Source: Streptomyces sp. HSG2 (lineage in GTDB: Bacteria > Actinomycetota > Actinomycetes > Streptomycetales > Streptomycetaceae). Taken from it: 64,000 nucleotides of DNA. Position 1 is the first letter of the stretch; each line of letters starts with the position of its first letter. Under the pieces are notes generated by a model that was not told where the DNA came from, ran no database searches, and saw only the letters and a list, made by a program, of their open reading frames with translations. The translations under genes were made by a program, and so were the position numbers. Where the stretch lies: contig NZ_CP066801.1 in the NCBI RefSeq assembly GCF_016598575.1, positions 1,422,501 through 1,486,500 of the forward strand, given 5' to 3'. This document shows positions 34,402-50,456 of this stretch, piece by piece.

Positions 34402-35028
34402 TCAGCCGAAGAACGTCCGCAGCCCGCCGAGCATGAGCTGGATGCCGATGGTGGCGACGAAGAGGCCGCCGAAACGGGTCATGACGGCCATGGTCGAGTC
34501 GGCCAGGTTCATCCGGTTGACCAGCACCAGGTGGCCCACGGGGATGAGGAGCACGGTGATGCCCACCGCGATGAGAGCGGCCACGGGCCCGCTCGAGCCG
34601 CTTCCCGTGGAAGAGATGGTGATCACGGTGGTGATGGCGCCGGGCCCGGCCATGAACGGGATGGCGTAGGGCACGACGATCGAGCCCTCGGCGGATGCCG
34701 GTGTCGCGGGCTCGTGGGCGGCGGCCCCGCCCTGCGCGCGTGGTTGTTGGCCGCCGAAGAGCATCTCGAAGCCCATCAGGGCCAGGACGAGGCCGCCCGC
34801 CACCCCGAAGGCCGCGAGGTCGATGCCGACGAGTTCGAGCAACTCCCGGCCGACGAGCGCGGAGACACCGAGGGTGACACCGACGATGGTCATGATCCGG
34901 ACCACGTACTCGCGCCGGCGCTCGGGCTCGTGCTCGGTGAGCAGGCGGAAGAAGATGGCACGAATGAAGGGATCGACGAGGAGGATCATGGCGATCGTCG
35001 CCTGGATCGTGAGTTCGAGTGTGCTCAT
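34402..35028 (-). CDS. MarC-family integral membrane protein
   Basis: A 208-residue protein with six predicted membrane helices and MarC-family marks: LLVDPFIRAIFF near the start (NP/DP motif), GFEMLFGG in the middle, and PYAIPFMAGPGAITTV and MTRFGGLFVATIGIQLMLGGL at the end. A longer frame exists, but the family starts at MSTLELTIQ; the ATG at 35026-35028 follows GGGAGCGGG. MarC proteins are of unknown function despite the historical 'multiple antibiotic resistance' name. It is on the same strand as its neighbours but separated by 150-220 base gaps. Confidence 0.9.
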   Translation of the reverse strand: MSTLELTIQATIAMILLVDPFIRAIFFRLLTEHEPERRREYVVRIMTIVGVTLGVSALVGRELLELVGIDLAAFGVAGGLVLALMGFEMLFGGQQPRAQGGAAAHEPATPASAEGSIVVPYAIPFMAGPGAITTVITISSTGSGSSGPVAALIAVGITVLLIPVGHLVLVNRMNLADSTMAVMTRFGGLFVATIGIQLMLGGLRTFFG

Positions 35029-35178
35029 GCCCCGCCCGCTCCCGTCGCTCACGCCGCCGCTCATCGGCCGGGCCACGTGGTCGATCGACGTTCCGCGCCC
35101 ACCCGACGGCCGACTCTGACGACGACCGGCCGCTCGTTCATCCGGACGCGCCGGTCGCGGGGCTCGGTCGGCGGGCCA

Positions 35179-35595
35179 CTACGCCGGACGCGACCGCTTG
35201 TCGGTCGTGTGCCGGCGGGGGCCCGCCAAGGCGGCGCAGAGGAGGACGTACGCGGCGAGCGCGACGACGGGCATGTGTCCCCCCGGCGCGTCGACGTCGT
35301 CGAGGAAGTAGCCGGAGAGTCCCGCCCAGGCGAGTCCCCCGACGGACACGAGGACGGCGTTGCCGACCTCTCCCGTCGTCCGCATGCCGGCCCAGAGCAG
35401 GAGGGGCATGAGCGCCCAGGCGGCGGCGGTGGTGAGAAGGAACTCGAAGGACCCCGCGAAGGGGGTGTCCCCGCTCCCGCCGGCGGACTCCCGGGACCAC
35501 GCGTAGCCGGTGGACATCAGGGCATGACAGGCGGCGGTCGCCGCGGCGGCGGTCAGGGCCGCCTTGGCGGGGCGTGCGTACGGCATGCGGGCCAT
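35179..35595 (-). CDS. Hypothetical four-helix membrane protein
   Basis: A 138-residue protein with four hydrophobic stretches at about 10-30, 50-68, 78-96 and 108-125, and a short charged tail RRHTTDKRSRPA. Two starts are possible: the ATG at 35593-35595 touches its GAGGAAGG site, whereas the ATG at 35584-35586 (MPYARP) is well spaced from it and is more likely. No family is recognised. The large secreted hydrolase gene ends 81 bases upstream behind a strong terminator, so this gene probably has its own promoter. Confidence 0.65.
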   Translation of the reverse strand: MARMPYARPAKAALTAAAATAACHALMSTGYAWSRESAGGSGDTPFAGSFEFLLTTAAAWALMPLLLWAGMRTTGEVGNAVLVSVGGLAWAGLSGYFLDDVDAPGGHMPVVALAAYVLLCAALAGPRRHTTDKRSRPA

Positions 35596-35638
35596 CCTTC
35601 CTCGGCGGCCGGTTCCGCGAGGGTGCGCGGGAACCGGC

Positions 35639-35671
35639 GGCCGGCGGCGCCACCGGGTGGCGCCGCCGGCC
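35639..35671. terminator. Perfect 15-bp terminator hairpin
   Basis: GGCCGGCGGCGCCAC (35639-35653) pairs without mismatch with 35657-35671 around a CGG loop. It follows the stop of the large SGNH gene (35677-35679) on the minus strand by a few bases. Confidence 0.8.
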
Positions 35672-35676
35672 TGGTC

Positions 35677-38600
35677 CTACAGTGCTCGCTCCAGGGCGTC
35701 GGCGTAGAGCCGGGCTCCGGAGATCTTCGGATGGAACGACTTCATCGACGGCTCGGGCGCGTCACTGTCCGCCTCGGACCGGTCGAAGAGGACGATGCCG
35801 TGGATCGACTCGGGGTCGCCGCAGATGGCCTTGGACGCGAAGTCGGCGGCGGGGTCCACGAAGGTGGCTCCCGCGGTCGTCGCGGCGGCCAGCATCTCCG
35901 CGCTGAGGTGGGGGGCGACCACGTCGTTCAGCCAGGGAGCCTCGGCGGTGCCGATGCCCGGGACACACTGGCCGTTTCCGGAGAACAACGGCGGATAGCC
36001 CACGAGGTAGACCTCGGCGTTCGGCGCGCGGTTCCGGATCTGCCCGAGGACCTCGACGATGCGCGGCTTGACCTGATGGGTGACCCAGTCGGGCACGAAG
36101 TCCCGGAGAGGCCCACTCATCTCGCCGGTCTTGGCCCCCGTGTCGGGGTCCCGCTTCTCGAACTCGGCGTCCTGGCAGAGCTTCAGGCCGGCCGCGAAGA
36201 CGCATTCCGCGATCACGTCCGCGAACAGCGCGTCGTTGCCGCCGATGGCGATGGTGACGATGTCGGTGTTCTGGTCGAGGTAGCCGAGGTCGAGTTGCGG
36301 CAGGGAGTTCCCGTACTGCCATTCGCCGCCGGAGACCACGTTGTAGGTCCGGGCGCCGGAGCAGGCGACGAAGCTCAGATCGACGTCACCGTGGTCGTCG
36401 GAGATCGCCCCGATCGACCGGCTCATGCCGGGCAGGGTCGCCTGCCGAATCCACGCCTGCTCGGAGCGGTGGCACTTGTTGGCCACCTCGCCGCCTCCGA
36501 TGCTCTCGGTGTAGTCGGTCTCCCGGAAGTAGTCCTTGCCGCCCTCGCTGTCGGCGCCCTCGCCCGAGGCGAAGGAATCGCCCATGCCGACGACGTGGGT
36601 CGGGTCGGAGCCGAGCTTCTGGAACGCGACGGCGTCCCAGGCGATGTCGACCCCCACCCGCTCCTCGGTGATGTTGGACAGCGACACCTTCGGTGTCCCG
36701 GTGAAGTCGAAGACGCCGAGCGAGCGCCACTCGTTGCCGCGGATGCGCTGGGGCGCGACCCGGTGGGGTGAGGTGGAGTCGGTCCCGGAGACCGTGTAGC
36801 GGGCCTGTTGGGACCGCGCGGCGACGCTCGGCATGTGAACCAGCACCCGGGTCCAGCCGGCGACGTCGGAGGGGCCGGTCCAGGTGCCGGTGACCTTCAT
36901 CCTCGCGGCCTCGTCGGAGCCGGCCTCGCGGGTGGTCGAGAACCAGATGTGGTTGCCGTAGCCCACTCCGAGTTGATGGGTGTCCATCTTCGCGGAGGGC
37001 GTGGCGAAGTCGAGGCGGAAGGACCCGGACGACCGCGCGCCGTCCCAGCAGCGTCTGGGATCGGCGCCGGCGAGTTGTTGGCCGGTGTCGACGTTGTCGA
37101 CGACGGCCGTGCCGGTCGGGAGTCCCGAAGAGCAGCGGGGCGGGTGGGAGTTGCCGTCGGCTTCCTCGGGGTAGGTGTTGTCGAAGCGGAACAGTTCGAA
37201 GCCGCAGGTGGCCGCCGCGCAGTTCTTCCACTCCACCTCACTGTGCCACCAGCAGCGGAAGTCCTCGCGCTGGCAGGGCCCCGACGTTGCCGAGTCGTTG
37301 GAGGCGCCGTCCTTGATCATGGCGGGGTCGCACTCGTTGGAGCCGTCGCAGAACAGGTCGACCGGCGGCTTGGCCTGGGTTCGGTAGACGGGGTCGATCC
37401 ACCAGGCGGGGCGGAAGCCGTGCACGAGGGTGCCGGGGGACTCCAGTGCCTCCAGGGGGCGCGCGGCCCAGCCGATGACCTTCTCGGGGTAGGGCCAGTA
37501 CTGCGGCGTCGCCGCGTGGGAGTAGTCGTCGCCGCCCCAGGCGTTCTCCAGGAACGGGGTGCGGTTCGGCTTGTAGGTGGGGTTCGCCGGGTTGTTGGCC
37601 CAGCCCACACCCCACTTGCCGGCGTTCCCGCCCGCGGCGGACTCCGGGTAGAAGCCGGAGTTGTAGGCCCACAGCGCGAAGAACCAGTTCTCGATGGCCT
37701 TCGGGTCACCGTTGTTCACGGTGAGCCCGGCGTCTCGGGTCTGGTTCCACTTCTCGGCGAGGATGTTGACGCCCGCGGCCACGTTCGCGGTGTAGTCGAG
37801 CGCGACGGCCTCCTGGTAGGCGCGCGGCATGGACGGGCGGACCTCACCGTCCGGGTAGGGCTTGCCGGGCAGCCGCATGCCGTCGGTGACCTGCGTGATG
37901 CCGTAACCGCAGTCGGCGGCCGGCCAGTTGATCGCCCACGGGTCGTCGACCTGTCCGTGCGCGTCGTGGACGAGGCCGTAGTAGTTCCCGATCAGGCTGT
38001 TGGCGGTGGTGCCCGGGGCGGCGAAACGGGTGGCCTGCCACATGTTGGACTCCTGGGCGGTGATGCCGAGGAAGACCTGGGCCGGGATGCGTCCCCCGCC
38101 GGAGAGCGGGGTGAGGCCGCCGACGAGGGCCTGCGGGGCGTAGGCCGCCATGCCCATGTTCTTCCAGTCGGCCGCCCGGTACACGTGGTCGTCGAGGGTA
38201 CCCTCGATCGCCCGGTCGACGGCCCACTCGATCTGCCGGGGCTTGGGCTGGAAAGCCTGCTTCTCGGGGTTGCCCCGCTCCACGGCGCAGGTGCGCTCCG
38301 ACTCGGGCTCGGAGATGCCCGACGACGACATCGCCCCCACGCCCGCTCCGCCGGCGGCACCCGCCGTGCCGGCGGGCTTCGACGCCTCGGCGCCGAGGGC
38401 CGGGGAGGGCGCGAGGCCCTGGGCCGGATCGGGGGCGACCGGGGACGCCGCCGGGTCGGAGGCGAGGGTCGACTCCCGGCCGGTGGCCAGGTGACTCATC
38501 CGGATCCGGGCCGTGCGCGCCGAGTCGTACTCGGCGGGACGCACGCGGGTGTCCTTGCCGTCCGCCCACGCGGAGTTCACGACGGCACGGCCCCGGGTCG

Positions 38601-39738
38601 AGGCGGTGGCCTCCTTGTCGAGCCCGCCGGGGTTGCGGACCGCGCGGGGCAGGGTCCCGACGTTCTCGGCCTCGCCGGTGATGATCGCCGTGCCGTCGGC
38701 GGCGCGCGTGAGGTCCATGGCGGTGAGGTCGCCCTCGGCGAGCGTCCTGGCCTTGGCGTCCTCGCCCTGGACCTGCCCGCCGGTCAGGAACTTGACCTGG
38801 GCGACGGCGCCGGCCGAGGCGGCGGCCGAGGCATTCGCCTCGGTGCCGAGCCCTCGCGTCCTCTCGGCGGCCCGGTCGTCGTGACGACGGTCCAGGAACG
38901 CCAGGCCGCCGTCCTTGGTGGCGGCCAGACCGAAGGGCGTGTGCTCCGTCCGCGCGACGGTCCGGGGCTTCCCGTCCTCAGGTATCCGCACGATCGCGTT
39001 GCCCTGGGCGGCGACGACACCGTCGCGGGTCGGGATCGCGGAGGTGACCTGGCCGGCGACCGTGGTCTTCCGTTGCACCCGGCCGGTCCGGGCGTCGACG
39101 GTGATCAGACGGGTCCGGTTCCGGTCGGAGGTGCGCTCGTCGGTGAACTGCGACAGGACCGCCCGGTCGCCGTACCCGCACCCCGGGGAGAAATAGGCCA
39201 GGCTGGCCTGGAACGGAAGTTTCGTGACCTCCCCGGTGTCCAGGGCGACGGCGGCGGTGAAGGCACCGCGGGCCATCAGCTCGGGCTTGTTGGTGAAGGT
39301 GCGGGGTGCGTAGGCCACCAGTGCGTGATCACCGGAGTCGGTGACACAGGCGTTGCCGATCCAGGTGTCGGTGTCGACGAACCCCGGTTCGGCCAGGGTC
39401 GCGGCGGTCCTCCAGCGGTAGCCCTCGGCCTCTTCGGCGATCAGGAGGTGGAAGCCGGTGGCGTCGCCGATCGTCGTCCACGCGGTGTCCCGCGACTCGG
39501 CGTGGTCCTCGCCGAGGACCTCCTCGCGTTCCTTTACGGGGAGGCGGTCCGCGTCCTGCTCCTCGCCCTCGGCAGGCGGCGCGGCGGACTCCGACCACCC
39601 CCGGGCCGCGCCAGGGGGCGGTGTCGGCGGTGCCGAGGGCGCGGCCTGTGCCGGCGCCGCGGTCCCCCACGCCAACACGGTGGCGAGGGCGAGGGTGACC
39701 GGCAGGCGGACGTGCGTGTGTCTGCTGACCCGTCTCAA
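35677..39738 (-). CDS. Large secreted protein: propeller-like, SLT/lysozyme-like and SGNH hydrolase domains
   Basis: A 1353-residue exported protein. The start is a TTG (39736-39738); the signal peptide (VRLPVTLALATVLAWGTAAPAQA) would be cut after AQA near residue 32. Residues 80-430 are beta-strand repeats resembling a propeller. Residues 500-770 resemble a lytic transglycosylase/lysozyme fold: GITAQESNMW near 559 with the candidate Glu, then CGYGITQVTDGM and AAGVNILAEKWNQ. Residues 830-1045 are a Cys-rich, carbohydrate-binding-like region. Residues 1045-1353 are an SGNH esterase: GDSFASGEG with nucleophile Ser near 1053, GGND near 1166, and the SFHPKISG histidine near 1334. It likely acts on cell wall or extracellular polysaccharide. 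Confidence 0.82.
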   Translation of the reverse strand: MRRVSRHTHVRLPVTLALATVLAWGTAAPAQAAPSAPPTPPPGAARGWSESAAPPAEGEEQDADRLPVKEREEVLGEDHAESRDTAWTTIGDATGFHLLIAEEAEGYRWRTAATLAEPGFVDTDTWIGNACVTDSGDHALVAYAPRTFTNKPELMARGAFTAAVALDTGEVTKLPFQASLAYFSPGCGYGDRAVLSQFTDERTSDRNRTRLITVDARTGRVQRKTTVAGQVTSAIPTRDGVVAAQGNAIVRIPEDGKPRTVARTEHTPFGLAATKDGGLAFLDRRHDDRAAERTRGLGTEANASAAASAGAVAQVKFLTGGQVQGEDAKARTLAEGDLTAMDLTRAADGTAIITGEAENVGTLPRAVRNPGGLDKEATASTRGRAVVNSAWADGKDTRVRPAEYDSARTARIRMSHLATGRESTLASDPAASPVAPDPAQGLAPSPALGAEASKPAGTAGAAGGAGVGAMSSSGISEPESERTCAVERGNPEKQAFQPKPRQIEWAVDRAIEGTLDDHVYRAADWKNMGMAAYAPQALVGGLTPLSGGGRIPAQVFLGITAQESNMWQATRFAAPGTTANSLIGNYYGLVHDAHGQVDDPWAINWPAADCGYGITQVTDGMRLPGKPYPDGEVRPSMPRAYQEAVALDYTANVAAGVNILAEKWNQTRDAGLTVNNGDPKAIENWFFALWAYNSGFYPESAAGGNAGKWGVGWANNPANPTYKPNRTPFLENAWGGDDYSHAATPQYWPYPEKVIGWAARPLEALESPGTLVHGFRPAWWIDPVYRTQAKPPVDLFCDGSNECDPAMIKDGASNDSATSGPCQREDFRCWWHSEVEWKNCAAATCGFELFRFDNTYPEEADGNSHPPRCSSGLPTGTAVVDNVDTGQQLAGADPRRCWDGARSSGSFRLDFATPSAKMDTHQLGVGYGNHIWFSTTREAGSDEAARMKVTGTWTGPSDVAGWTRVLVHMPSVAARSQQARYTVSGTDSTSPHRVAPQRIRGNEWRSLGVFDFTGTPKVSLSNITEERVGVDIAWDAVAFQKLGSDPTHVVGMGDSFASGEGADSEGGKDYFRETDYTESIGGGEVANKCHRSEQAWIRQATLPGMSRSIGAISDDHGDVDLSFVACSGARTYNVVSGGEWQYGNSLPQLDLGYLDQNTDIVTIAIGGNDALFADVIAECVFAAGLKLCQDAEFEKRDPDTGAKTGEMSGPLRDFVPDWVTHQVKPRIVEVLGQIRNRAPNAEVYLVGYPPLFSGNGQCVPGIGTAEAPWLNDVVAPHLSAEMLAAATTAGATFVDPAADFASKAICGDPESIHGIVLFDRSEADSDAPEPSMKSFHPKISGARLYADALERAL

Positions 39739-40497
39739 AGCTATCGGTGTCCTGGTGTGAGAGGCGGTGCGACGCCCGTCCGGGGCGCCGCGCGGGTTCC
39801 CGACCGATCCGCCGCGCGTCGCCGGGACCGCGGTTCACGGGGGGCCGGGGTGTGGCGAGGGCTCTTGTCCGGCTCCTCCCGGCGGGCTCGGGCCGATCTC
39901 GGAGGGGGGTTCGCCCAGGCGGCACTCGGCGGGCGAGGGCGCGTCGAGGACGCGTGGACGTGGGCGACGAGCGCGACCCGCCGCGCGGAGCGCTCGGTGG
40001 GCGCGTGCGTGATGCCCCCTGGGCAACGCCGTCTTCCGACACGAGGTGAAGACCGAATGGCGGAATCCAACCCCCTGATTCCGGGCCTCACTTTAGGCTC
40101 GACCGCCACGGGCGAGAAGAAGCGATCGTGCACATGGCGGAAAATCACCGCCCCTCACCAGGTGGTTCGAGTAGTCCGCCGCCCGGCGGACCCGTTGTGG
40201 CGCCTGTGTGACGGCTGTGCGCGAGCGGCGAGTACCGGTCGGACGCGTCGCGGACACCTGGCCGATTCACGTCGCCCGCGCGCCGGCCGGAGGAAGGGGA
40301 GGAACCGCCCGGACGCCGCCCTCCGAGCCGCGGCGACCTCCCCCGCCGCCGGGACCGGGCCGGACGCCGGCGCGCACCACCGCGGCTCGGGTCCACTCCG
40401 GGTGTCTCCCGGGTCGCGGGGTCGCGGGTCGTTCGCTCAACTACGCTGTCGTCATGCTGCTTCCTCTTCCGACCTCCGTCCCCCGGGGCCGTGCGAC
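39739..40497. other. 760-base intergenic region with inverted repeat
   Basis: This divergent spacer lies between the secreted hydrolase and the penicillin-binding protein gene. CGGAATC (40061-40067) and GATTCCG (40077-40083) form a 7-bp dyad in an AT-richer island, a possible operator or attenuator. An ATG at 40057, with a GAGGTGA site, opens a frame that runs into the PBP gene but encodes Arg-rich, family-less sequence. I regard it as non-coding or a decayed leader. A TACGCT hexamer near 40442 could be the PBP -10 element. Confidence 0.45.
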
Positions 40498-41982
40498 GTG
40501 AACAAGCCGCTCCGACGTATAGCCCTCTTCTGCGGCTTCCTGATGTTGGCGCTGCTGGTCCGCGCCAACTGGTTGCAGTTCGCCCAGGCCGACGCCCTGG
40601 CCAACGACGACGCCAACCGCCGCGTGCTGATCACGCAGTACTCCGTACCGCGCGGTGACATCGTCGTCGACGGCCAGTCGATCACCGGTTCCGAGCAGGT
40701 GGACGGCGCGGACCTGAAGTACAAGCGCACCTACACCGACGGCGCCATGTACGCCCCGGTCACCGGCTACGCCTCGCAGTCGGTGGGGATGACGCTGCTG
40801 GAGAGCACCTACGACGGGATCCTGAGCGGCACCGACGACATCCTGGCCTTCGAACGGTTCACGGACGTCATCACGGGCAACGAGCGACGCGGTGGCGACG
40901 TCGTCACGACGATCGACTCCAAGGCCCAGGAGGCCGGCTACCAGGGCCTGGTGGACCTCGGCGCTCGCGGCTCGGTGGTGGCCCTGGAGCCGGACACCGG
41001 CAAGGTCCTGGCCCTGGTCTCCGCGCCGTCCTACGACCCGGGGACGTTCGCCGGGAACTCGATCAAGGAGAGCGAGCTGTTCCAGGAGCTCGACAAGGAA
41101 GAGGGCAAGCCGCTGGCCAACCGAGCCCTACGGGAGACCTTCCCCCCGGGCTCCACCTTCAAGATCCTCACCGCCGCCGCGGCGCTGGAGCACGGTGTGG
41201 TGACCGACGTGAACGCCGAGACCGACGCGGTGTCGCCCTACCCGCTGCCCCTGTCGAACAACACGATCGGCAGTGAGGCAGGGGACGCGGTCTGCGACAG
41301 CGCCTCGCTGAAGACCGCGATGCAGCACTCGTGCAACAACGTCTTCCTGGACGCCGCGCTGGAGGTGGGACAGGACCGGATGCGGGAGACCGCCGAGAAG
41401 TTCGGGTACAACGAGGACGTGTACGCGGACGCCTTCGGCGATCTGCGCGCCGTGAAGAGCCTCTACCCCGAGGACCTCGACGAGCCCGGCACCGCCCTGA
41501 CGGGCATGGGACAGGGCAGCCTGACCAGCACCCCGCTGCAGATGGCCATGGTGACCGCCGCACTGGTCAACGACGGCACGGTCATGCAGCCCTACATCGT
41601 CGACGAGGTCCGCTCCCCCGACCTGACGACACTGGTCAAGAACGAACCGCGGGCCATGAGCGAGGCGGTCTCGTCCGAGACGGCCCGGAAGGTGCGCGAG
41701 ATGATGGAGTTCACCGCGGCCGAGGGCAGCGCCAAGCGGGCCCTCATCGACGGGATCACCGTGGGTGGCAAGACCGGCACCGCGCAGCGCGGCGTGGACG
41801 TCCGCGAGCAGGTGCCCTACGGCTGGTTCGTGTCGTACGGGCAGAAGCCCGACGGACAGTCCGTGGCCGTGGCCGTCTTCATCGACCCGACCGAGATGGA
41901 CATCTCGCGCGAGGCCATCTCCGGCGGCAGCCTGGCGGCGCCCATCGCCAAGAGCGTGATGGAGGCCGTGCTCCTGCCCTGA
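40498..41982 (+). CDS. pbpA: Class B penicillin-binding protein (PbpA-type transpeptidase)
   Basis: A 494-residue protein starting at GTG 40498. A single N-terminal anchor (about 8-28) is followed by a short pedestal domain and a transpeptidase domain with all three active-site motifs: SxxK at Ser219-Lys222 (PPGSTFK), SxN at Ser278 (QHSCNN) and KTG at 425-427. Length and layout match the actinobacterial PbpA/FtsI-like group that crosslinks peptidoglycan outside the membrane. It converges on the cas end of the clavam operon, with a shared terminator. In S. clavuligerus, PBP genes flank the clavulanate cluster and are thought to help tolerate the beta-lactam; the same may hold here, but it could also be an ordinary housekeeping paralogue. 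Confidence 0.9.
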   Translation: MNKPLRRIALFCGFLMLALLVRANWLQFAQADALANDDANRRVLITQYSVPRGDIVVDGQSITGSEQVDGADLKYKRTYTDGAMYAPVTGYASQSVGMTLLESTYDGILSGTDDILAFERFTDVITGNERRGGDVVTTIDSKAQEAGYQGLVDLGARGSVVALEPDTGKVLALVSAPSYDPGTFAGNSIKESELFQELDKEEGKPLANRALRETFPPGSTFKILTAAAALEHGVVTDVNAETDAVSPYPLPLSNNTIGSEAGDAVCDSASLKTAMQHSCNNVFLDAALEVGQDRMRETAEKFGYNEDVYADAFGDLRAVKSLYPEDLDEPGTALTGMGQGSLTSTPLQMAMVTAALVNDGTVMQPYIVDEVRSPDLTTLVKNEPRAMSEAVSSETARKVREMMEFTAAEGSAKRALIDGITVGGKTGTAQRGVDVREQVPYGWFVSYGQKPDGQSVAVAVFIDPTEMDISREAISGGSLAAPIAKSVMEAVLLP

Positions 41983-42036
41983 GGCCACACCGCCCGCGCG
42001 GGGCGAGCCGCCCCCGTCCCCGTCCCGTCGCGTGAG

Positions 42037-42070
42037 AGGCGGGCGGCGCCCCCGACGGCGCCGCCCGCCT
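42037..42070. terminator. Perfect 14-bp bidirectional terminator
   Basis: AGGCGGGCGGCGCC at 42037-42050 pairs exactly with 42057-42070 around a CCCGAC loop. It lies between the converging PBP and clavaminate synthase genes and would end both transcripts. Confidence 0.82.
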
Positions 42071-42103
42071 CCGGTGTCTTCCGGAACTCTCCGGCGGGAG
42101 GCG

Positions 42104-45319
<3,216 letters not shown>

Positions 45320-45323
<4 letters not shown>

Positions 45324-46843
45324 GTCGGGGTCTCCTCCACGGCGTGGGAGACGGCGTCGCCGACCGGCACGTCGTCCGGATGGGCGCCGCCCACCACGAC
45401 ACGGTCGAAGAGGTACCGCACGAACCGGGCCTTGGCGGCCGGGAGTCGCTCCTCGGGCACCCCGGCGTCGGTCAGGAGCAGCGAGAACGACGAGGTCGTG
45501 CCGGACCCCTCGTGCACGCCGAGCTTGGGCCGGTTCACCGTCGTCGAGGGGAGCAGGTCGCCCATGGCGGCGCGCAGGACCCACTTGTCCCGGCCGTGGC
45601 GACGCTTGAGCCCGGCTTCGAGACCGGTCAGGCAGTCCAGGACGTCACGATCCCAGTAGGGGTGGGTGGACCAGTGGCCGGAGAGGGTCGAGAGCACCGG
45701 TGACATCTCGTTCAGTCCGTCGAAGGTGTCCATGTCGTGGGCGACGACGGTGTCGAGGTTGGGGAGCCGGTCCTCCCGGTGCATGCCGCCGAGCGGGATG
45801 TCGGCGCCGTAGCCGGTCAGGACCCGCCGGGCGGGGCCGTCCAGTCGCCGGTAGAGCGCGGTGAGCGGCAACAGGTACTCGACGATGTCCGGGTCGAGGG
45901 TCTCGGCGGCGTGGACGGTGTGCGGGAGTTGGGCGAGGAGGTCCGCGGTGGGGATCGTGACCTCGCGGTGGTCGGAGGACAGGTGCTCGGCGACGATCCG
46001 GGCCTGGGTGAACTCGTCGGCGGTGTCGGTCCCCATGGAGAGGGTGTCGATGCCGGGACGGGAGCGGTCGGCGAGGGCGGCGACGGCGGAGGAGTCGATG
46101 CCGCCGGAGAGCACGACCAGTGGCCGGCCGCCCGGCAGTCGACGTTCGACGGCCCTCGCCAGTACCCGGCGGACCTCGTCGACCGCGTGGTCCTCGCCGA
46201 GGATCCTTCGGGCGGCGGGCGGCTGCCAGGTGCGATGGGCGGTCGCCGCGGACCCGTCGAGGTCGAACTCCAAAACGGTGCCGGCGGGCACCTGGTAGAG
46301 GCCGGGCAGCCGGCGGACCCGACGGGCGCCGGAGACGGGGTGTCCGAGCGAGCCGGCCGGGTTGTCGGCCAGGGCCTTGGCCTCGGTGGCGGCCAGGACG
46401 CCGTCGGGCAGGTGACGGGTGTAGAGAGGGACGGATCCGGCGTGGTCGGTGGCCAGGAGCACGGTGTCGCCGGTGAGGACCGCGGCGGCGAACCGGCCGT
46501 TGACGAGCCGAAAGGCGTGCAGTCCGTAGCGGTCGACGAGGGCGAGGATCAGCTCGGCGTCGGAGGAGGAGGCGGCGTCGCAGGCGACGGCGGAGGCGAT
46601 CTCGTCACGGTTGTACAGCTCGCCCGCGAGGACGACGGCGGTGTCCGCGTCGCCGGCGGTGGCTCCGGCGGCCGTACGGTCCGGCTGGACGAGGATCGTG
46701 TCGAGGGTCCGCTCTCGCAGCCGCCGACGCGCGGCGGTCTGGTGGCCTCGGGTGGCGAAGGTCGCCCGCGGGGCCTGGCCCGCGCCCGTGTGGGCGAAGG
46801 CCAGGAATCCGTAGGCGGCGGGGAGGGCTGCCTGATCGGTCAT
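45320..46843 (-). CDS. bls: Beta-lactam synthetase
   Basis: A 507-residue relative of class B asparagine synthetase, very close to S. clavuligerus Bls. The N-terminal glutaminase-like domain lacks the catalytic Cys (it starts MTDQ), as in Bls. The ATP pyrophosphatase loop is SGGIDS at 246-251. The catalytic residues of beta-lactam synthetase are in register: Tyr345 (LTGYGADIPLGG), Glu379 (GLNEMSPVLS) and Lys440 (NRPKLGVHEG), equivalent to Tyr348, Glu382 and Lys443. It adenylates N2-(2-carboxyethyl)arginine and closes the azetidinone ring. It starts one base after the ceaS stop and its own stop overlaps the next gene's GTG. Confidence 0.97.
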
Positions 46844-46844
46844 T

Positions 46845-50307
<3,463 letters not shown>

Positions 50308-50456
50308 CACCGACACCCGACCGTCCGCGCCCCGCCGGGGGCCGCAGGCGCCCGGACCCGCGGTCGCTCCCCCGGACACGGACGCCCCGACCACCCCGCC
50401 ACCCCCGCTCCACCACCACCCCCACCCCACCGCGCCGTCAGAGAAGGAACACCGCC

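Noticed and set aside
34129..36771. 880-codon plus-strand frame
   Set aside because: Antisense of MarC, the small membrane protein and the secreted hydrolase; composition is Gly/Arg/Asp shadow sequence.
40057..40497. Possible N-terminal extension of the PBP from ATG 40057
   Set aside because: It has a fair ribosome binding site but encodes Arg-rich sequence with no family match and would place 147 residues before the membrane anchor.
36808..41982. 1724-codon plus-strand frame ending in the penicillin-binding protein
   Set aside because: The upstream part is antisense of the secreted hydrolase; the real gene starts at GTG 40498 where the membrane anchor begins.
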